Below are positions 1 through 7,556 of a stretch of 23,331 bases of DNA, piece by piece. Made by a program: the position numbers and the translations under genes. The number at the start of each line of letters is the position of its first letter. Position 1 is the first letter of the stretch. Location of the stretch: contig NZ_LWHB01000031.1 in assembly GCF_001889065.1 (NCBI RefSeq), positions 1 through 23,331 on the forward strand, written 5' to 3'. The notes beneath the pieces are model-generated. The model did not search any database and was not told where the DNA came from. It worked only from the letters and a program-made list of their open reading frames with translations. The DNA is from Suttonella ornithocola. GTDB taxonomy: Bacteria > Pseudomonadota > Gammaproteobacteria > Cardiobacteriales > Cardiobacteriaceae.

Positions 1-214
1 ATGGACAATGCCGCTTTTCATAAACGCAGTGATATTCAAGCAATCATTGAAGAGCATGGGCATGAGATACTTTGGTTACCCCCTTATAGTACCAGACTTA
101 AATCCTATTGAAAAGATGTGGGCTTGGATTAAGCAAATACGCAAAGAATGGCGGATGGATTGTATTGATACTTTATGCTTTTATCTGCTTTGGATTGGGT
201 TGGGTTTTAGATGA
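1..214 (+). pseudogene. IS630-family transposase, C-terminal part, frameshifted
   Basis: This is the C-terminal end of a DDE transposase. Frame 1 reads MDNAAFHKRSDIQ... up to LPPYS, then an extra base (about A91) shifts the frame. Reading resumes in frame 2 as PDLNPIEKMWAWIK and ends at a TGA at 212-214. Taken together, the Asp of MDNAAFHK and the Glu of NPIEKMW are separated by 34 residues, the D34E spacing of IS630/Tc1-mariner catalytic cores. The first catalytic Asp would lie upstream of the window. With the frameshift the protein would lose its catalytic Glu, so this copy is most likely inactive. Some IS630 elements use programmed frameshifting, but usually earlier in the gene. Confidence 0.8.
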
Positions 215-224
215 TTGCACTATA
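1..224 (+). mobile_element. IS630-family insertion sequence, right-end remnant
   Basis: The window opens inside an IS630-family element and contains only its right end. The boundary at 224 is supported by the terminal sequence at 205-224, ending in GCACTATA. That sequence matches 18 of 20 positions of a terminal repeat of the short palindromic element at 534-629. IS630/mariner elements insert at TA, and the end here is TATA. Just after it begins coding sequence of a different transposase (IS5 type), so the element appears to have inserted into, or beside, the start of that gene. The left end lies outside the window. Confidence 0.75.
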
Positions 225-410
225 TCCCTTACTTAAACTAGCAAGAGTAATAGACTGGCAGTTGATAGAGCGTTGCCTAGTTGAGCAGAAAAACCAGCAA
301 CAGCGCGACAAGCGAGGACGGATAAACTACCCACTATTGAGCATGTTCAAAGCCATCTTACTGGGACAATGGCACAATCTCTCAGACCCAGAACTTGAAC
401 ACAGTTTTGT
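225..410 (+). pseudogene. IS5-type transposase, N-terminal remnant
   Basis: The translated stretch YPLLKLARVIDWQLIE, followed by RGRINYPLLSMFKAILL and LSDPELEHS, is the N-terminal domain (DUF772-like) of IS5-group transposases. The catalytic DDE domain is missing. An apparent ATG at 211 lies in the end of the adjacent IS630 element, so the true start of this gene has been replaced. The similarity stops near 410, where the sequence enters a TATAGC...GCTATA block (411-523). Excising that block with one TA would let the frame continue for a few codons (HSFVVDLL), which fits an insertion, but this is only suggestive. It is a dead fragment. Confidence 0.7.
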
Positions 411-523
411 TATAGCTGAATGGGTTTAGCTTGCATACAAATTGACGAACCACAGACAGCTAACCTCAGTACAGTAAAACGAGCTAACGCTGTATGCATT
501 TTTTGGGAAGTTGGTTGGCTATA
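411..523. repeat. Possible degenerate TA-flanked miniature element
   Basis: This 113-bp block begins with TATAGC (411-416) and ends with GCTATA (518-523). A second inverted pair, GCATAC (433-438) and GTATGC (492-497), lies inside. Bases between these matches do not pair well, so the inverted repeat is discontinuous. It interrupts the IS5-type transposase remnant. It may be a decayed MITE or the fused ends of an old insertion. The short matches could also be coincidence in AT-rich DNA. Confidence 0.35.
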
Positions 524-533
524 GTAGATTTAT

Positions 534-629
534 TATAGTGCGATCAGCTAAAAAACAAAACATCCTATAGCCCTTATCTAGCCATTCTGGCGGTAGATAA
601 CGTTCTGTTTTTTAGCTGATTTGACTATA
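534..629. mobile_element. MITE-like palindromic element related to the IS630 end
   Basis: A 96-bp palindromic element. The left arm (534-561) and right arm (602-629) are 28-bp inverted repeats matching at 24 of 28 positions. Inside, TTATCTA and TAGATAA pair again, so most of the unit can fold into one long hairpin. The ends are TATA, as expected for TA-targeting IS630/mariner elements. The reverse complement of the left arm ends in TTTTAGCTGATCGCACTATA, nearly identical to the IS630 end at 205-224. The element has no coding capacity and is best read as a non-autonomous derivative of that IS. Confidence 0.7.
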
Positions 630-840
630 ACTCTAAGAATACAAGCTATTTTACTTTAGGAAGCAGAGGTTTTCAATAATGCTGGGGTTTAGTATCTTTG
701 TTCTGAAGTAAGATGTTTGTAGTGTTTCATAACGTTTTGATAGTCGAATTGAAATTCGAAGTACAGCACTGCATATCTTACTTCTCAATCCTGTTTTAGA
801 AAACCTTACACTTCAAGGTTGAATCTAAGTGATGATAAAT
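630..840. other. Non-coding stretch between the MITE and the broken slam gene
   Basis: I see no supported gene here on either strand. It contains a small perfect inverted repeat, TCGAATT-GA-AATTCGA (744-759), and a weak hairpin near the slam 3' end, listed separately. No further transposase similarity is visible after 629. It may be leftover flanking DNA from the insertion events. Confidence 0.5.
802..820 (-). terminator. Weak candidate terminator downstream of slam
   Basis: On the minus strand, about 20 nt after the slam stop, AACCTT and AAGGTT form a 6-bp stem around a 7-nt loop, followed by TTTTCT. The stem is short and half A/T, so termination would be weak. Confidence 0.3.
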
Positions 841-2326
841 TCAAAATGTCTTGCTAAAATCAATAAATACTCGGCTATTATCATAATTGTATAGTGGATT
901 ATTGCTCTTAGTTTTGTTATAACTAAAGCTCACTCTAGGCGTTATACCATAATAATGCCATTGTCTATTCCATACACTCAAGCCAATACGATAATCTTTA
1001 TCGCGTCTACGCATGCCAAAAAAATCTTCTCCTTTGTTGATTCGTTGTGAATATCCACTACTAACGGATGTAGAAATTCCCTTTCCCCATTCTCTTTGCC
1101 AGCCTAAGCGAACTCCATAACGATTATAGGCATCAGAATCATCAGAAGCTGTTTTATTTATATAGTCTAAGCCACCATAGAAAAATTGTTTTTGATTAGT
1201 GGCAAATAGCAATGTATTAGAGAAAAGAAAAGTATTACCATTTAAATAATCATATTTTTTTACATAATCATCTCTACCAAAATCTGCAACAGCTTGATAG
1301 CGAATTGTTGGTGTAATCCAATATTGTCCTTCTGCTCTAAGACCATAGCTGAAAGCGTAGTTTTTCAATTTACCGTCGCCATTTTGTCCTAATCCATATA
1401 AACGTTTTTGGACATAGGGAATGAGTTCAAATTTAGCACGACCGGTACGAATACCTCCTTCAGCCCCAATTCTAGCTGTTAAATCGCTATAGCTTTTTGA
1501 TCAAAATATTGAGTACCGTCTAAATTGATATGTAAGCTTGCAAATTTTGCTAGATCAATACTCCAAGTTTTATCTGCATAAAAATTATAAGAGAGTCCTC
1601 TTGCCTTTTTAGGATCGGTATTAGAGCTAACGGTAGCACCATTGGCTAAGAGCAATTTTGTCCCTTTAGGTGGTGCATTATTGATATTATCGCTATAAGC
1701 GTAAGTAATACCTCCACCAATATCCCAAGTATCTTGACTATTAATCATACTAATGTACTTATCTAGAATAGCAGTATCGCTTTTTGATGCATCACCACTT
1801 CTTAGTTTTTCAAATTGATCTTTTGCTGCAATCAACTCTCCATTAGCCAATAATGCTAATGCCATTTGAAAACGTAAAGTTTTGCTATCAGGAATTTGGC
1901 TATTTAATTTGCGATATAAGTCAACTGCTTCAGCATATTTATTTTCACGCATAGCAATAATAGCGTTACCCCAATCGAAAACGGAAGGATCTGCTGTGGG
2001 TACTTCTCGGTAAATAGGAAGCAGAAGTTTCAAACCTTGTTCATTCCCACTAGCAAGAAGTTGCTTTAAAAGAGCTTCTAGTTCTTCTGGATGTTCTTTT
2101 AGATATTTAGGTGTAAAAGCGACTTTTTCGAGGGCTGCTTTATCGCTAGGTAGTGCCTGTGGTAAAGCAGGCAAATTAGGTTTGGTTACTGGTTACGGAG
2201 TGTTAGTTGAGGGGTAATTTCATTTTTTTCCGTAGAAATACGAAAAAGTTGCTCAGCAGAAGCGGTTAATCCAACACACAAACATCCAAGAGTAATACTA
2301 CTTTTTAGTGTTGAACGAATAAACAT
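841..2326 (-). pseudogene. Slam (surface lipoprotein assembly modifier), two frameshifts
   Basis: Slam proteins are outer-membrane barrels with a periplasmic TPR domain that help display lipoproteins such as TbpB on the cell surface. Here a signal peptide (MFIRSTLKSS... ending TASA) starts at 2326, preceded by AAGGA. A TPR-like helical region (AIIAMRENKYAEAVDLYRKL, then MALALLANGELIAAKDQF) follows, then a DUF560-like barrel ending in FIDFSKTF with a terminal Phe. The frame breaks twice. Near 2191, inside the direct repeat GGTTACTGGTTAC, one base is missing after TLRN. Near 1494-1498, an A5 run on the coding strand is one A short; the stop-interrupted YFDQKAIAI should read on as YFDQKSYSDLTARIG. 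Restoring both bases gives about 495 aa, the normal family size. No partner lipoprotein gene is adjacent. It is likely a decayed gene, but sequencing error or phase switching is possible. Confidence 0.82.
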
Positions 2327-2365
2327 CCAAATTCCTTGAGATAAGATTGAGAAAAAAGTGCAAGA

Positions 2366-2394
2366 ATGGTACAAGTAATTATTATCGGGGTCAA
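2366..2394 (-). promoter_or_regulatory. Candidate sigma70 promoter of slam
   Basis: On the minus strand TTGACC (2394-2389) is separated by 17 bp from TACCAT (2371-2366), about 40 nt upstream of the slam ATG. The spacer contains GATAATAATTAC, which resembles part of a Fur box (12 of 19 positions by eye to the consensus). Iron control would fit Slam biology, but the match is weak. Confidence 0.4.
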
Positions 2395-2408
2395 GAATAT
2401 TTTTTATA

Positions 2409-2423
2409 TTAACCGATGGTTAA
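2409..2423. promoter_or_regulatory. Perfect 6-bp palindrome upstream of the slam promoter
   Basis: TTAACC-GAT-GGTTAA lies about 57 bp upstream of the predicted slam transcription start and downstream of the trmA stop. No T-tract follows on the minus strand, so it is not a typical terminator. An operator or activator site is possible, but nothing identifies the protein. Confidence 0.25.
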
Positions 2424-2478
2424 GTTTATGAAAAAAATCAACTTTTATATTTTTCTATAAATGAGTAAATAGTAAAAC

Positions 2479-3567
2479 TTAATTATGATTTATTTTTTGT
2501 AATAGTACACCACATTCAATATGTGGAGTAAATGGAAATTGGTCAAAAAGAGCGAGAGAGGATATCTTATGCGTATGATTTAAAATAGCTAGATTGCTAG
2601 CTAATGTGTTAGGATTACAAGAGATATAAAGTATTTGTTCAAATTGGCTTAACAATTTGAGTGTATCATCATCGATACCTGCTCTAGGTGGATCAACTAA
2701 TACAGTTGAAAAATCATAGTTTTCTAAGCAAATATTATCTTGTCTTAGCCGGTTAAATTCTCTAACTTTATGGTAAGCTTGGGTAAACTCTTCAGCAGAT
2801 AAGCGAGCAACAGAAATATTATCAATATGGTTAATTGACAGGTTTTCTCTTAAAGCTTTGATACTGACTTTACTAATTTCTGTTGCTAAAACTTTTCTAA
2901 AGTGCTTAGAAAGGGGCAAGGTAAAATTGCCGTTACCACAATAGAGTTCTAGTAAATCTCGCTTAGAAGAAGGTAGTTGTGCGCATGCCCACTCAAGCAT
3001 TTTTTCACAAATTTGTGCATTGGGTTGAGAAAAGCTTTGTTCATATTGATGATAAGTATAGATATCTGCATTCACTTTCAGCTTTTCAATAACATAGTCA
3101 CGAGAAAGTATGACTTTTTGTTTACGGGAACGTCCTACAATTGAAATATTTAATTTTTCTTCTAGCTCTTTGGTAGTTTGCTGCCAGTTTTCATCTAGTT
3201 GTTTATGGTAAATAAGGGTCACCAATATATCTTCTGTTTGTGTTGACAAAAATTCAACTTGATAGAGTTTTTGATGAAGTATTGAATTTTTTTTAATTTC
3301 GTCAAGTAGTTTGGGCATAAGCGTGTTAATTGACACAGAAGCCTTAGGAAAATTATCTATATGAATAACGGTATTTGATTTTATAGGTTTGCCCGGTTCA
3401 GACATTGCGTAAAAACTATCTTCACCTTCTCGCCAAAATCTAAACTCTACTCGCATTCTGTAATGTTCAGGAGATGAAGGAAAAATATCTGGCTCAATGC
3501 TTGTATAAGGAGAAAGTAGTGTTCTTAATCGATTAGTTTTTTCTTCAAGTTGTTGTGAGTAGTTCAT
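2479..3567 (-). CDS. trmA: tRNA (uracil-5-)-methyltransferase TrmA
   Basis: TrmA uses S-adenosylmethionine to methylate U54 of the tRNA T-loop, giving ribothymidine. The protein has 362 aa, close to the E. coli enzyme (366). The SAM-binding motif LELYCGNGNF is at residues 207-216, VDPPRAG (Asp292) follows, and the catalytic nucleophile is Cys317 in ISCNP. The general base Glu351 is in HIECGVLL at the C-terminus. No N-terminal iron-sulfur TRAM domain is present, which separates it from RlmC/RlmD. It begins at an ATG eight bases after an A/T-rich leader with a T10 run and has no clear Shine-Dalgarno. The permease gene ends 67 bp upstream on the same strand, so co-transcription is possible. The frame is intact despite an internal A8 tract. 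Confidence 0.95.
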   Translation of the reverse strand: MNYSQQLEEKTNRLRTLLSPYTSIEPDIFPSSPEHYRMRVEFRFWREGEDSFYAMSEPGKPIKSNTVIHIDNFPKASVSINTLMPKLLDEIKKNSILHQKLYQVEFLSTQTEDILVTLIYHKQLDENWQQTTKELEEKLNISIVGRSRKQKVILSRDYVIEKLKVNADIYTYHQYEQSFSQPNAQICEKMLEWACAQLPSSKRDLLELYCGNGNFTLPLSKHFRKVLATEISKVSIKALRENLSINHIDNISVARLSAEEFTQAYHKVREFNRLRQDNICLENYDFSTVLVDPPRAGIDDDTLKLLSQFEQILYISCNPNTLASNLAILNHTHKISSLALFDQFPFTPHIECGVLLQKINHN

Positions 3568-3574
3568 AAGTTAT

Positions 3575-3598
3575 AAAAAAAAAATATTAATTTTAATA
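3575..3598 (-). promoter_or_regulatory. A/T hairpin and T10 tract in the trmA leader
   Basis: On the minus strand a TATTAA-AA-TTAATA palindrome (3598-3585) is followed directly by ten T residues (3584-3575), 7 nt before the trmA ATG. The arrangement resembles an intrinsic terminator for the permease gene, but an all-A/T stem is weak. The homopolymer could also vary in length and affect trmA expression. Confidence 0.3.
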
Positions 3599-3634
3599 AT
3601 GTAAGGGAGTTAGTAGTAGCATTTAATTAGAATG

Positions 3635-4711
3635 TTATTCCATAATAACAGGCTGCTCTCTTAGTTCGTATCTTTGCCAAGCTTCAATAATGGCTTTAAC
3701 TAAAATAGCTAAAGGAATTGCGAAGAAAACCCCCCAAAATCCCCAAATCCCCCCAAAAACTAAAACAGCAATTATCAATGCAATAGGGTGAATATTTACA
3801 GCTTCAGAGAAAATAAGCGGAACAAGAATGTTTCCATCAATAAGCTGAATCAAGGCATATATAATGGTTATCCACCAAAAGTTAGAGATAAAACCAAATT
3901 GAACGTAAGCAACAATGAGAACAGGAAGCGTAACGATGGCGGCACCAATGTAAGGAATGAGGACAGATAATCCAACCATTAATCCTAATAGTAATCCGTA
4001 TTGTAATCCAAATAAGTTAAAGGTAATAAAAGAAGCTAACCAAATGATTAAAACTTCTATAAATTTTCCTCTAATATAATTACCAATTTGTTGGTCAACT
4101 TCTGCCCAGATTTCTGTGATGATTTGTCTATTTTCAGGTAAAAATATTCTTAACCAGTTTAATATTTTCTTTTTGTCTTTAAGAAAAAAGAAAATAAGAA
4201 TTGGAACAAGGACAGAGTAAACAGAGAAGCTAAAAATAACCATAATAGAAGCAAAAAATTGTCCAGAAAATAGATTTTTGCTTGTTTTTGCTAGTGTTGC
4301 ATTGACCGTCTGAACTAGATTAGCAATATCTGAATCAGTAAAGAATTGTGGAAATTTTTGAGGAAGAATATAAAGTTTTTCTTGGGCGTAAGAAAAGTAA
4401 TTTGGTAAATGCTCAATTAGTGATTTGGCCTGGGTTAATAAAGTTGGTACTAAGACTATAAAAATATAAATAATTAAGGCAGAAAAAGTCATAAATACTA
4501 AACAGACAGCAAATATTCGTCTTACATTTAGGTGTTCTAGTTTACGGATAAGGCCTTCAAGTAGATAGGCGATGATGACAGCAATAATAACTGGCATTAG
4601 CCATTGACCGACAAAGTAGAAGGCAAGCCATAATGTTAATCCAAAGAATATTAGAGCGACTAATGAGGGATTATTTAAAATGCGCTGCAGAGGTTTCCAG
4701 ACGGGGTTCAT
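3635..4711 (-). CDS. AI-2E family (PerM/TqsA-like) inner-membrane permease
   Basis: A polytopic inner-membrane protein of 358 aa with about eight hydrophobic segments. Diagnostic stretches are LSVLIPYIGAAIVTLP in the middle and the C-terminal block IDGNILVPLIFSEAVNIHP followed by FGGIWGFWGVFFAIPLAIL. These are hallmarks of the AI-2E transporter family (PF01594), which includes E. coli PerM, YdiK and TqsA. Members have been linked to autoinducer-2 export or cation/proton antiport, so the substrate cannot be named here. I chose the ATG at 4711 (MNPVWKPLQ). A TTG 15 bases upstream would also be in frame, but neither has a strong ribosome binding site. It lies just after the terminator of the hem genes and before trmA. 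Confidence 0.88.
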   Translation of the reverse strand: MNPVWKPLQRILNNPSLVALIFFGLTLWLAFYFVGQWLMPVIIAVIIAYLLEGLIRKLEHLNVRRIFAVCLVFMTFSALIIYIFIVLVPTLLTQAKSLIEHLPNYFSYAQEKLYILPQKFPQFFTDSDIANLVQTVNATLAKTSKNLFSGQFFASIMVIFSFSVYSVLVPILIFFFLKDKKKILNWLRIFLPENRQIITEIWAEVDQQIGNYIRGKFIEVLIIWLASFITFNLFGLQYGLLLGLMVGLSVLIPYIGAAIVTLPVLIVAYVQFGFISNFWWITIIYALIQLIDGNILVPLIFSEAVNIHPIALIIAVLVFGGIWGFWGVFFAIPLAILVKAIIEAWQRYELREQPVIME

Positions 4712-4755
4712 AAATTTCGCTACCAACTTTTATGAAAGAATAATTTTATAGTAAA

Positions 4756-4783
4756 ACGGTGCTGAATAAATATTCAGCACCGT
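4756..4783 (-). terminator. Rho-independent terminator of the mva-hem operon
   Basis: ACGGTGCTGAATA (4756-4768) and TATTCAGCACCGT (4771-4783) form a perfect 13-bp stem. On the minus strand the stem is followed by TTTTACTATAAAA, so a short T-tract is present. It lies 22 bp past the hemY stop and before the permease gene, exactly where the mva-hem transcription unit should end. Confidence 0.8.
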
Positions 4784-4805
4784 AGTAAGAATAATGGTTA
4801 TTTAT

Positions 4806-6050
4806 TTAGGCAGAATGCGCTGGAGGAAGTAAAAGTTCACCTGTTAAGCCATTATTATCAATTTGTCCAGCGACACTTTGACGATAAGCCACTAAAGCTG
4901 CCTCTGGTTGTTGTTTGGCTTCTAGAATAGCACCCCATAATGCAAAACCCTCGGTACTTGATTGTAGTTTGAGGGAAGCCTCAATGGCGTGAGCCGCAAT
5001 ATCATATTCTTTAGCTCTGTAAGCAATTAATGCTTTACAGTATAAGAAAGTTGCATTACCAGGATATTGGCTTTCCCAATGTTGGATATTGTTAAGTGCT
5101 TTGCTAAAGTTAATTCCTCTTAGCTGACTATATGCTTGAATTAAATCAATGTCACTTTGTGATTTGATTTGCTGTATCAGAATTTTTTCTGCTTCTTCCC
5201 CATGTCCATTTTCTACTAAGGAACTGATATATTGTAGGAGCATTTCTTTTTCTCCACGAATATCAGCGGGTAATTGTTTCCATGCCGTTTGAAGCTGTTC
5301 ATAGGTTTCAATCGCAGAAGTATCTTTTAGCATTCCTCTAGCATATTTTTTCTGACGCTTTTCAAATTCATCTGGTGATAAATTGTGTCGAAGTTTTGTA
5401 AGGTTTTGCCAAGCTGATTCCCAATGTTGAGTTTTATAATAACAGGTGTCTAACAATTCTAATATTTTTAGATTTCGTGGTTCTTTATGACGCAATTCTT
5501 CTAATATTTTAATTGCAGGAACGTAATCATGATTATTAACTAGAATTTCAGCCTCAGTTAATGAAGTCAGCTTTTGCTCTTTCTTTTCTGCATGTTTGCG
5601 ACCTAGCAAAAAGTATTCATCACGTCGTTGATTGGCATTTTGTTTGTCAGCAGCAATAGCCGCATTTTCAAAATAGATAACAGAAGGTTGTCCAAGTTCA
5701 TCTGCTAAATGCCCACCTTTAGCTAATTTTTTCTCAGCTTTATGATAATCGCCAGCTGTAAGTGCACTTAAACCTTGTTCTAATAGTCGGTGAGCTTTAT
5801 ATTCTTTTCGACGGGCAGCATTTCTGCTAAAAAGTTTAGGACTACGCCAAATAAGCCATAGTATTTTTAACACGATAAGAATGATATAAGCACCAATGAG
5901 GGAGAATATAATCCATGAAATAAATGGCGTTTCAATAAAACTATTATTAAGATTATTGTATATACGGACATATGCTGGAAGTGTTTGGATATTGTATCCA
6001 ACAATGACACATAAACTTAAAATAATAAGAACGATAAGAGTACGAATCAT
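4806..6050 (-). CDS. hemY: HemY, heme-biosynthesis-associated TPR membrane protein
   Basis: A 414-aa proteobacterial HemY, not the Bacillus oxidase of the same name. Two transmembrane segments occur near residues 1-22 and 43-68. The basic stretch RNAARRKEYKAHR comes next, then helical TPR-type repeats (LLEQGLSALTAGDYHKAEKKL, LVNNHDYVPAIKILEEL, LLDTCYYKTQHWESAW and others). The family is consistently encoded after hemX and is thought to organise late heme-pathway steps at the membrane; its exact activity is not settled. The ATG follows the hemX stop by 3 bases, with AGGAG of the preceding codons serving as ribosome binding site. It is the last gene of the operon. Confidence 0.9.
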   Translation of the reverse strand: MIRTLIVLIILSLCVIVGYNIQTLPAYVRIYNNLNNSFIETPFISWIIFSLIGAYIILIVLKILWLIWRSPKLFSRNAARRKEYKAHRLLEQGLSALTAGDYHKAEKKLAKGGHLADELGQPSVIYFENAAIAADKQNANQRRDEYFLLGRKHAEKKEQKLTSLTEAEILVNNHDYVPAIKILEELRHKEPRNLKILELLDTCYYKTQHWESAWQNLTKLRHNLSPDEFEKRQKKYARGMLKDTSAIETYEQLQTAWKQLPADIRGEKEMLLQYISSLVENGHGEEAEKILIQQIKSQSDIDLIQAYSQLRGINFSKALNNIQHWESQYPGNATFLYCKALIAYRAKEYDIAAHAIEASLKLQSSTEGFALWGAILEAKQQPEAALVAYRQSVAGQIDNNGLTGELLLPPAHSA

Positions 6051-6053
6051 AAA

Positions 6054-7556
6054 TTACTCCTGTTCAGCAGTATGCTTAATTTGATTGATAAGGTTAGTAA
6101 GATTTGGAATTTGTTGGTTTGATAAAGCTTTTAGTTCCTCTAAAGTTGTAATAGATTTATTGACATTTTCATCTTCAAGGTTGAAGTATTGTTGGATACG
6201 AGGAATGAGGTTGTTAATGGTACGTTGATAGCTTTCTTCATCATGTAGTTGTAGAGCATTTCTTGCAAAGGCTAAATCTAGTCGAACATTTTCTCGAATG
6301 AGTGTTTGAATATCTGGATGAGTGTTAATCCAAGTTAAGTTGCTATCATCGTTATGTACAACTTTAAAGGTTTTATCAATGATTTTGTCACCAACATTTT
6401 TTACAGTATCTAACCAAGATTTATGATTTTCTGATTCTGTTTTTTGTTGGGATTGAGAATGATGGGTTTGTTTAAAGGACCAATCAGCAATAGAAGCAAT
6501 AACTCCATCTATTTTAATAATGGGTGAGGATTGAGACGCTAATTGAACAACTTGCTCACGAAGTGTCTTAATCTGAGGTAAATATCCAGAATAATGTTCA
6601 TTATCTAAATGAAAAATAGAAAAGGTTTGCTCTGCTTGTTGAAGATATTTTTCAGCAATTTCAAAATTGCTATTTTCTAAAGCTATATTTGCTAAAGTAA
6701 GTGAATTGATAAGCAGATTAGGGTTAGTCTGTGGTTCAACATGTGTTTCTAATTGTCCTGCAAGCGTTTGTGCTTTTTGATTAAGCATTTGCTCAACTTG
6801 TTGGGAATGTTGATGAAGTGTTTGAAGCGCTTGTTGGACTTCTGTATGCGCTTTTTCAATAGTGGCTAATTCTTCGCTTAGATCAATTTTAGAATCTCCA
6901 TTATTTTCAGAGAAGTTAAGTAATGCTTGTTTAATAAACCCTTGAACTTGCTCTTCTGAGAACCCACTATTTTTTTCATTTGTATCAAGTTCAGCAATCT
7001 TCTGATCAATATAGGTCTTTAATGTTTGCTCATCACCAGCATTATTCGCTGATTGGTTTTTTGCAAAATCTTGTAATGCATTTGTAATTAGCGTACTAAC
7101 TTCTGCTTTATCTAATCCTTGAGCATTATTTGCGATATGCTTTTGCAACTCGCTAACTGTTTTTTCAACTTCAACGACTCTAAGCTCAGCTTCTGTAGCT
7201 TGCTTTTCAATTCGATTATTACTTTGTTGCGTTAAGTTAGAATGGCTATATCCATACCAAACTGCACCAGCAGAAGCTAAACTAATAAGTAAAGCTAATA
7301 AAGCAATGCCTTTACCTGAATGAGAAGGGGGGGCTTTATTCGCTGAGTTTTTTTGCGATGTCGAACTAGATAGGGTATTCGTAGTAGCTGAAGAATTTTT
7401 ATTATTTTCTAATGGTTTGCTTGGTTTATTTTCTATAGGTGTAGTGGGTTTATTTTGAGCAGGAGTAGAAGTAGAATTCGTTTGAGACTTATTATTATCC
7501 GTTTTTTTAGGATCTGTAGGTTTATTATCTAGTTTTTCTGAATTTTTCTCGCTCAT
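6054..7556 (-). CDS. hemX: HemX, membrane-anchored heme-operon protein
   Basis: A 500-aa protein of the HemX family, often labelled uroporphyrinogen-III C-methyltransferase although it lacks the methyltransferase fold. Residues 1-80 are a polar, low-complexity cytoplasmic tail rich in Asn, Lys, Ser, Thr and Pro. A single transmembrane helix follows (about residues 83-103, IALLALLISLASAGAVWYGY), then a long Gln/Glu-rich coiled coil and the C-terminal HemX domain (ALENSNFEIAEKYLQQAEQ, IINNLIPRIQQYF-like region). I chose the ATG at 7556 because it overlaps the hemD stop as ATGA and is preceded by AAAGGAG at good spacing. A longer in-frame start at 7583 lies inside hemD. It probably works with HemY, but its molecular role is unproven. 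Confidence 0.88.
   Translation of the reverse strand: MSEKNSEKLDNKPTDPKKTDNNKSQTNSTSTPAQNKPTTPIENKPSKPLENNKNSSATTNTLSSSTSQKNSANKAPPSHSGKGIALLALLISLASAGAVWYGYSHSNLTQQSNNRIEKQATEAELRVVEVEKTVSELQKHIANNAQGLDKAEVSTLITNALQDFAKNQSANNAGDEQTLKTYIDQKIAELDTNEKNSGFSEEQVQGFIKQALLNFSENNGDSKIDLSEELATIEKAHTEVQQALQTLHQHSQQVEQMLNQKAQTLAGQLETHVEPQTNPNLLINSLTLANIALENSNFEIAEKYLQQAEQTFSIFHLDNEHYSGYLPQIKTLREQVVQLASQSSPIIKIDGVIASIADWSFKQTHHSQSQQKTESENHKSWLDTVKNVGDKIIDKTFKVVHNDDSNLTWINTHPDIQTLIRENVRLDLAFARNALQLHDEESYQRTINNLIPRIQQYFNLEDENVNKSITTLEELKALSNQQIPNLTNLINQIKHTAEQE

Noticed and set aside
2409..2423. TTAACC-GAT-GGTTAA as a trmA terminator
   Set aside because: On the minus strand it is followed by TATAAAAAAT instead of a T-tract, so a terminator call is not supported.
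3788..3970. Asn/Lys-rich plus-strand frame antisense to the permease
   Set aside because: The composition is what a reversed membrane-protein gene gives; there is no start signal or domain.
4305..4314. ACCGTCTGAA, 9 of 10 matches to the neisserial DNA uptake sequence core
   Set aside because: It is a single near-match inside the permease gene, with only weaker 8/10 matches elsewhere; uptake sequences should be frequent and exact.
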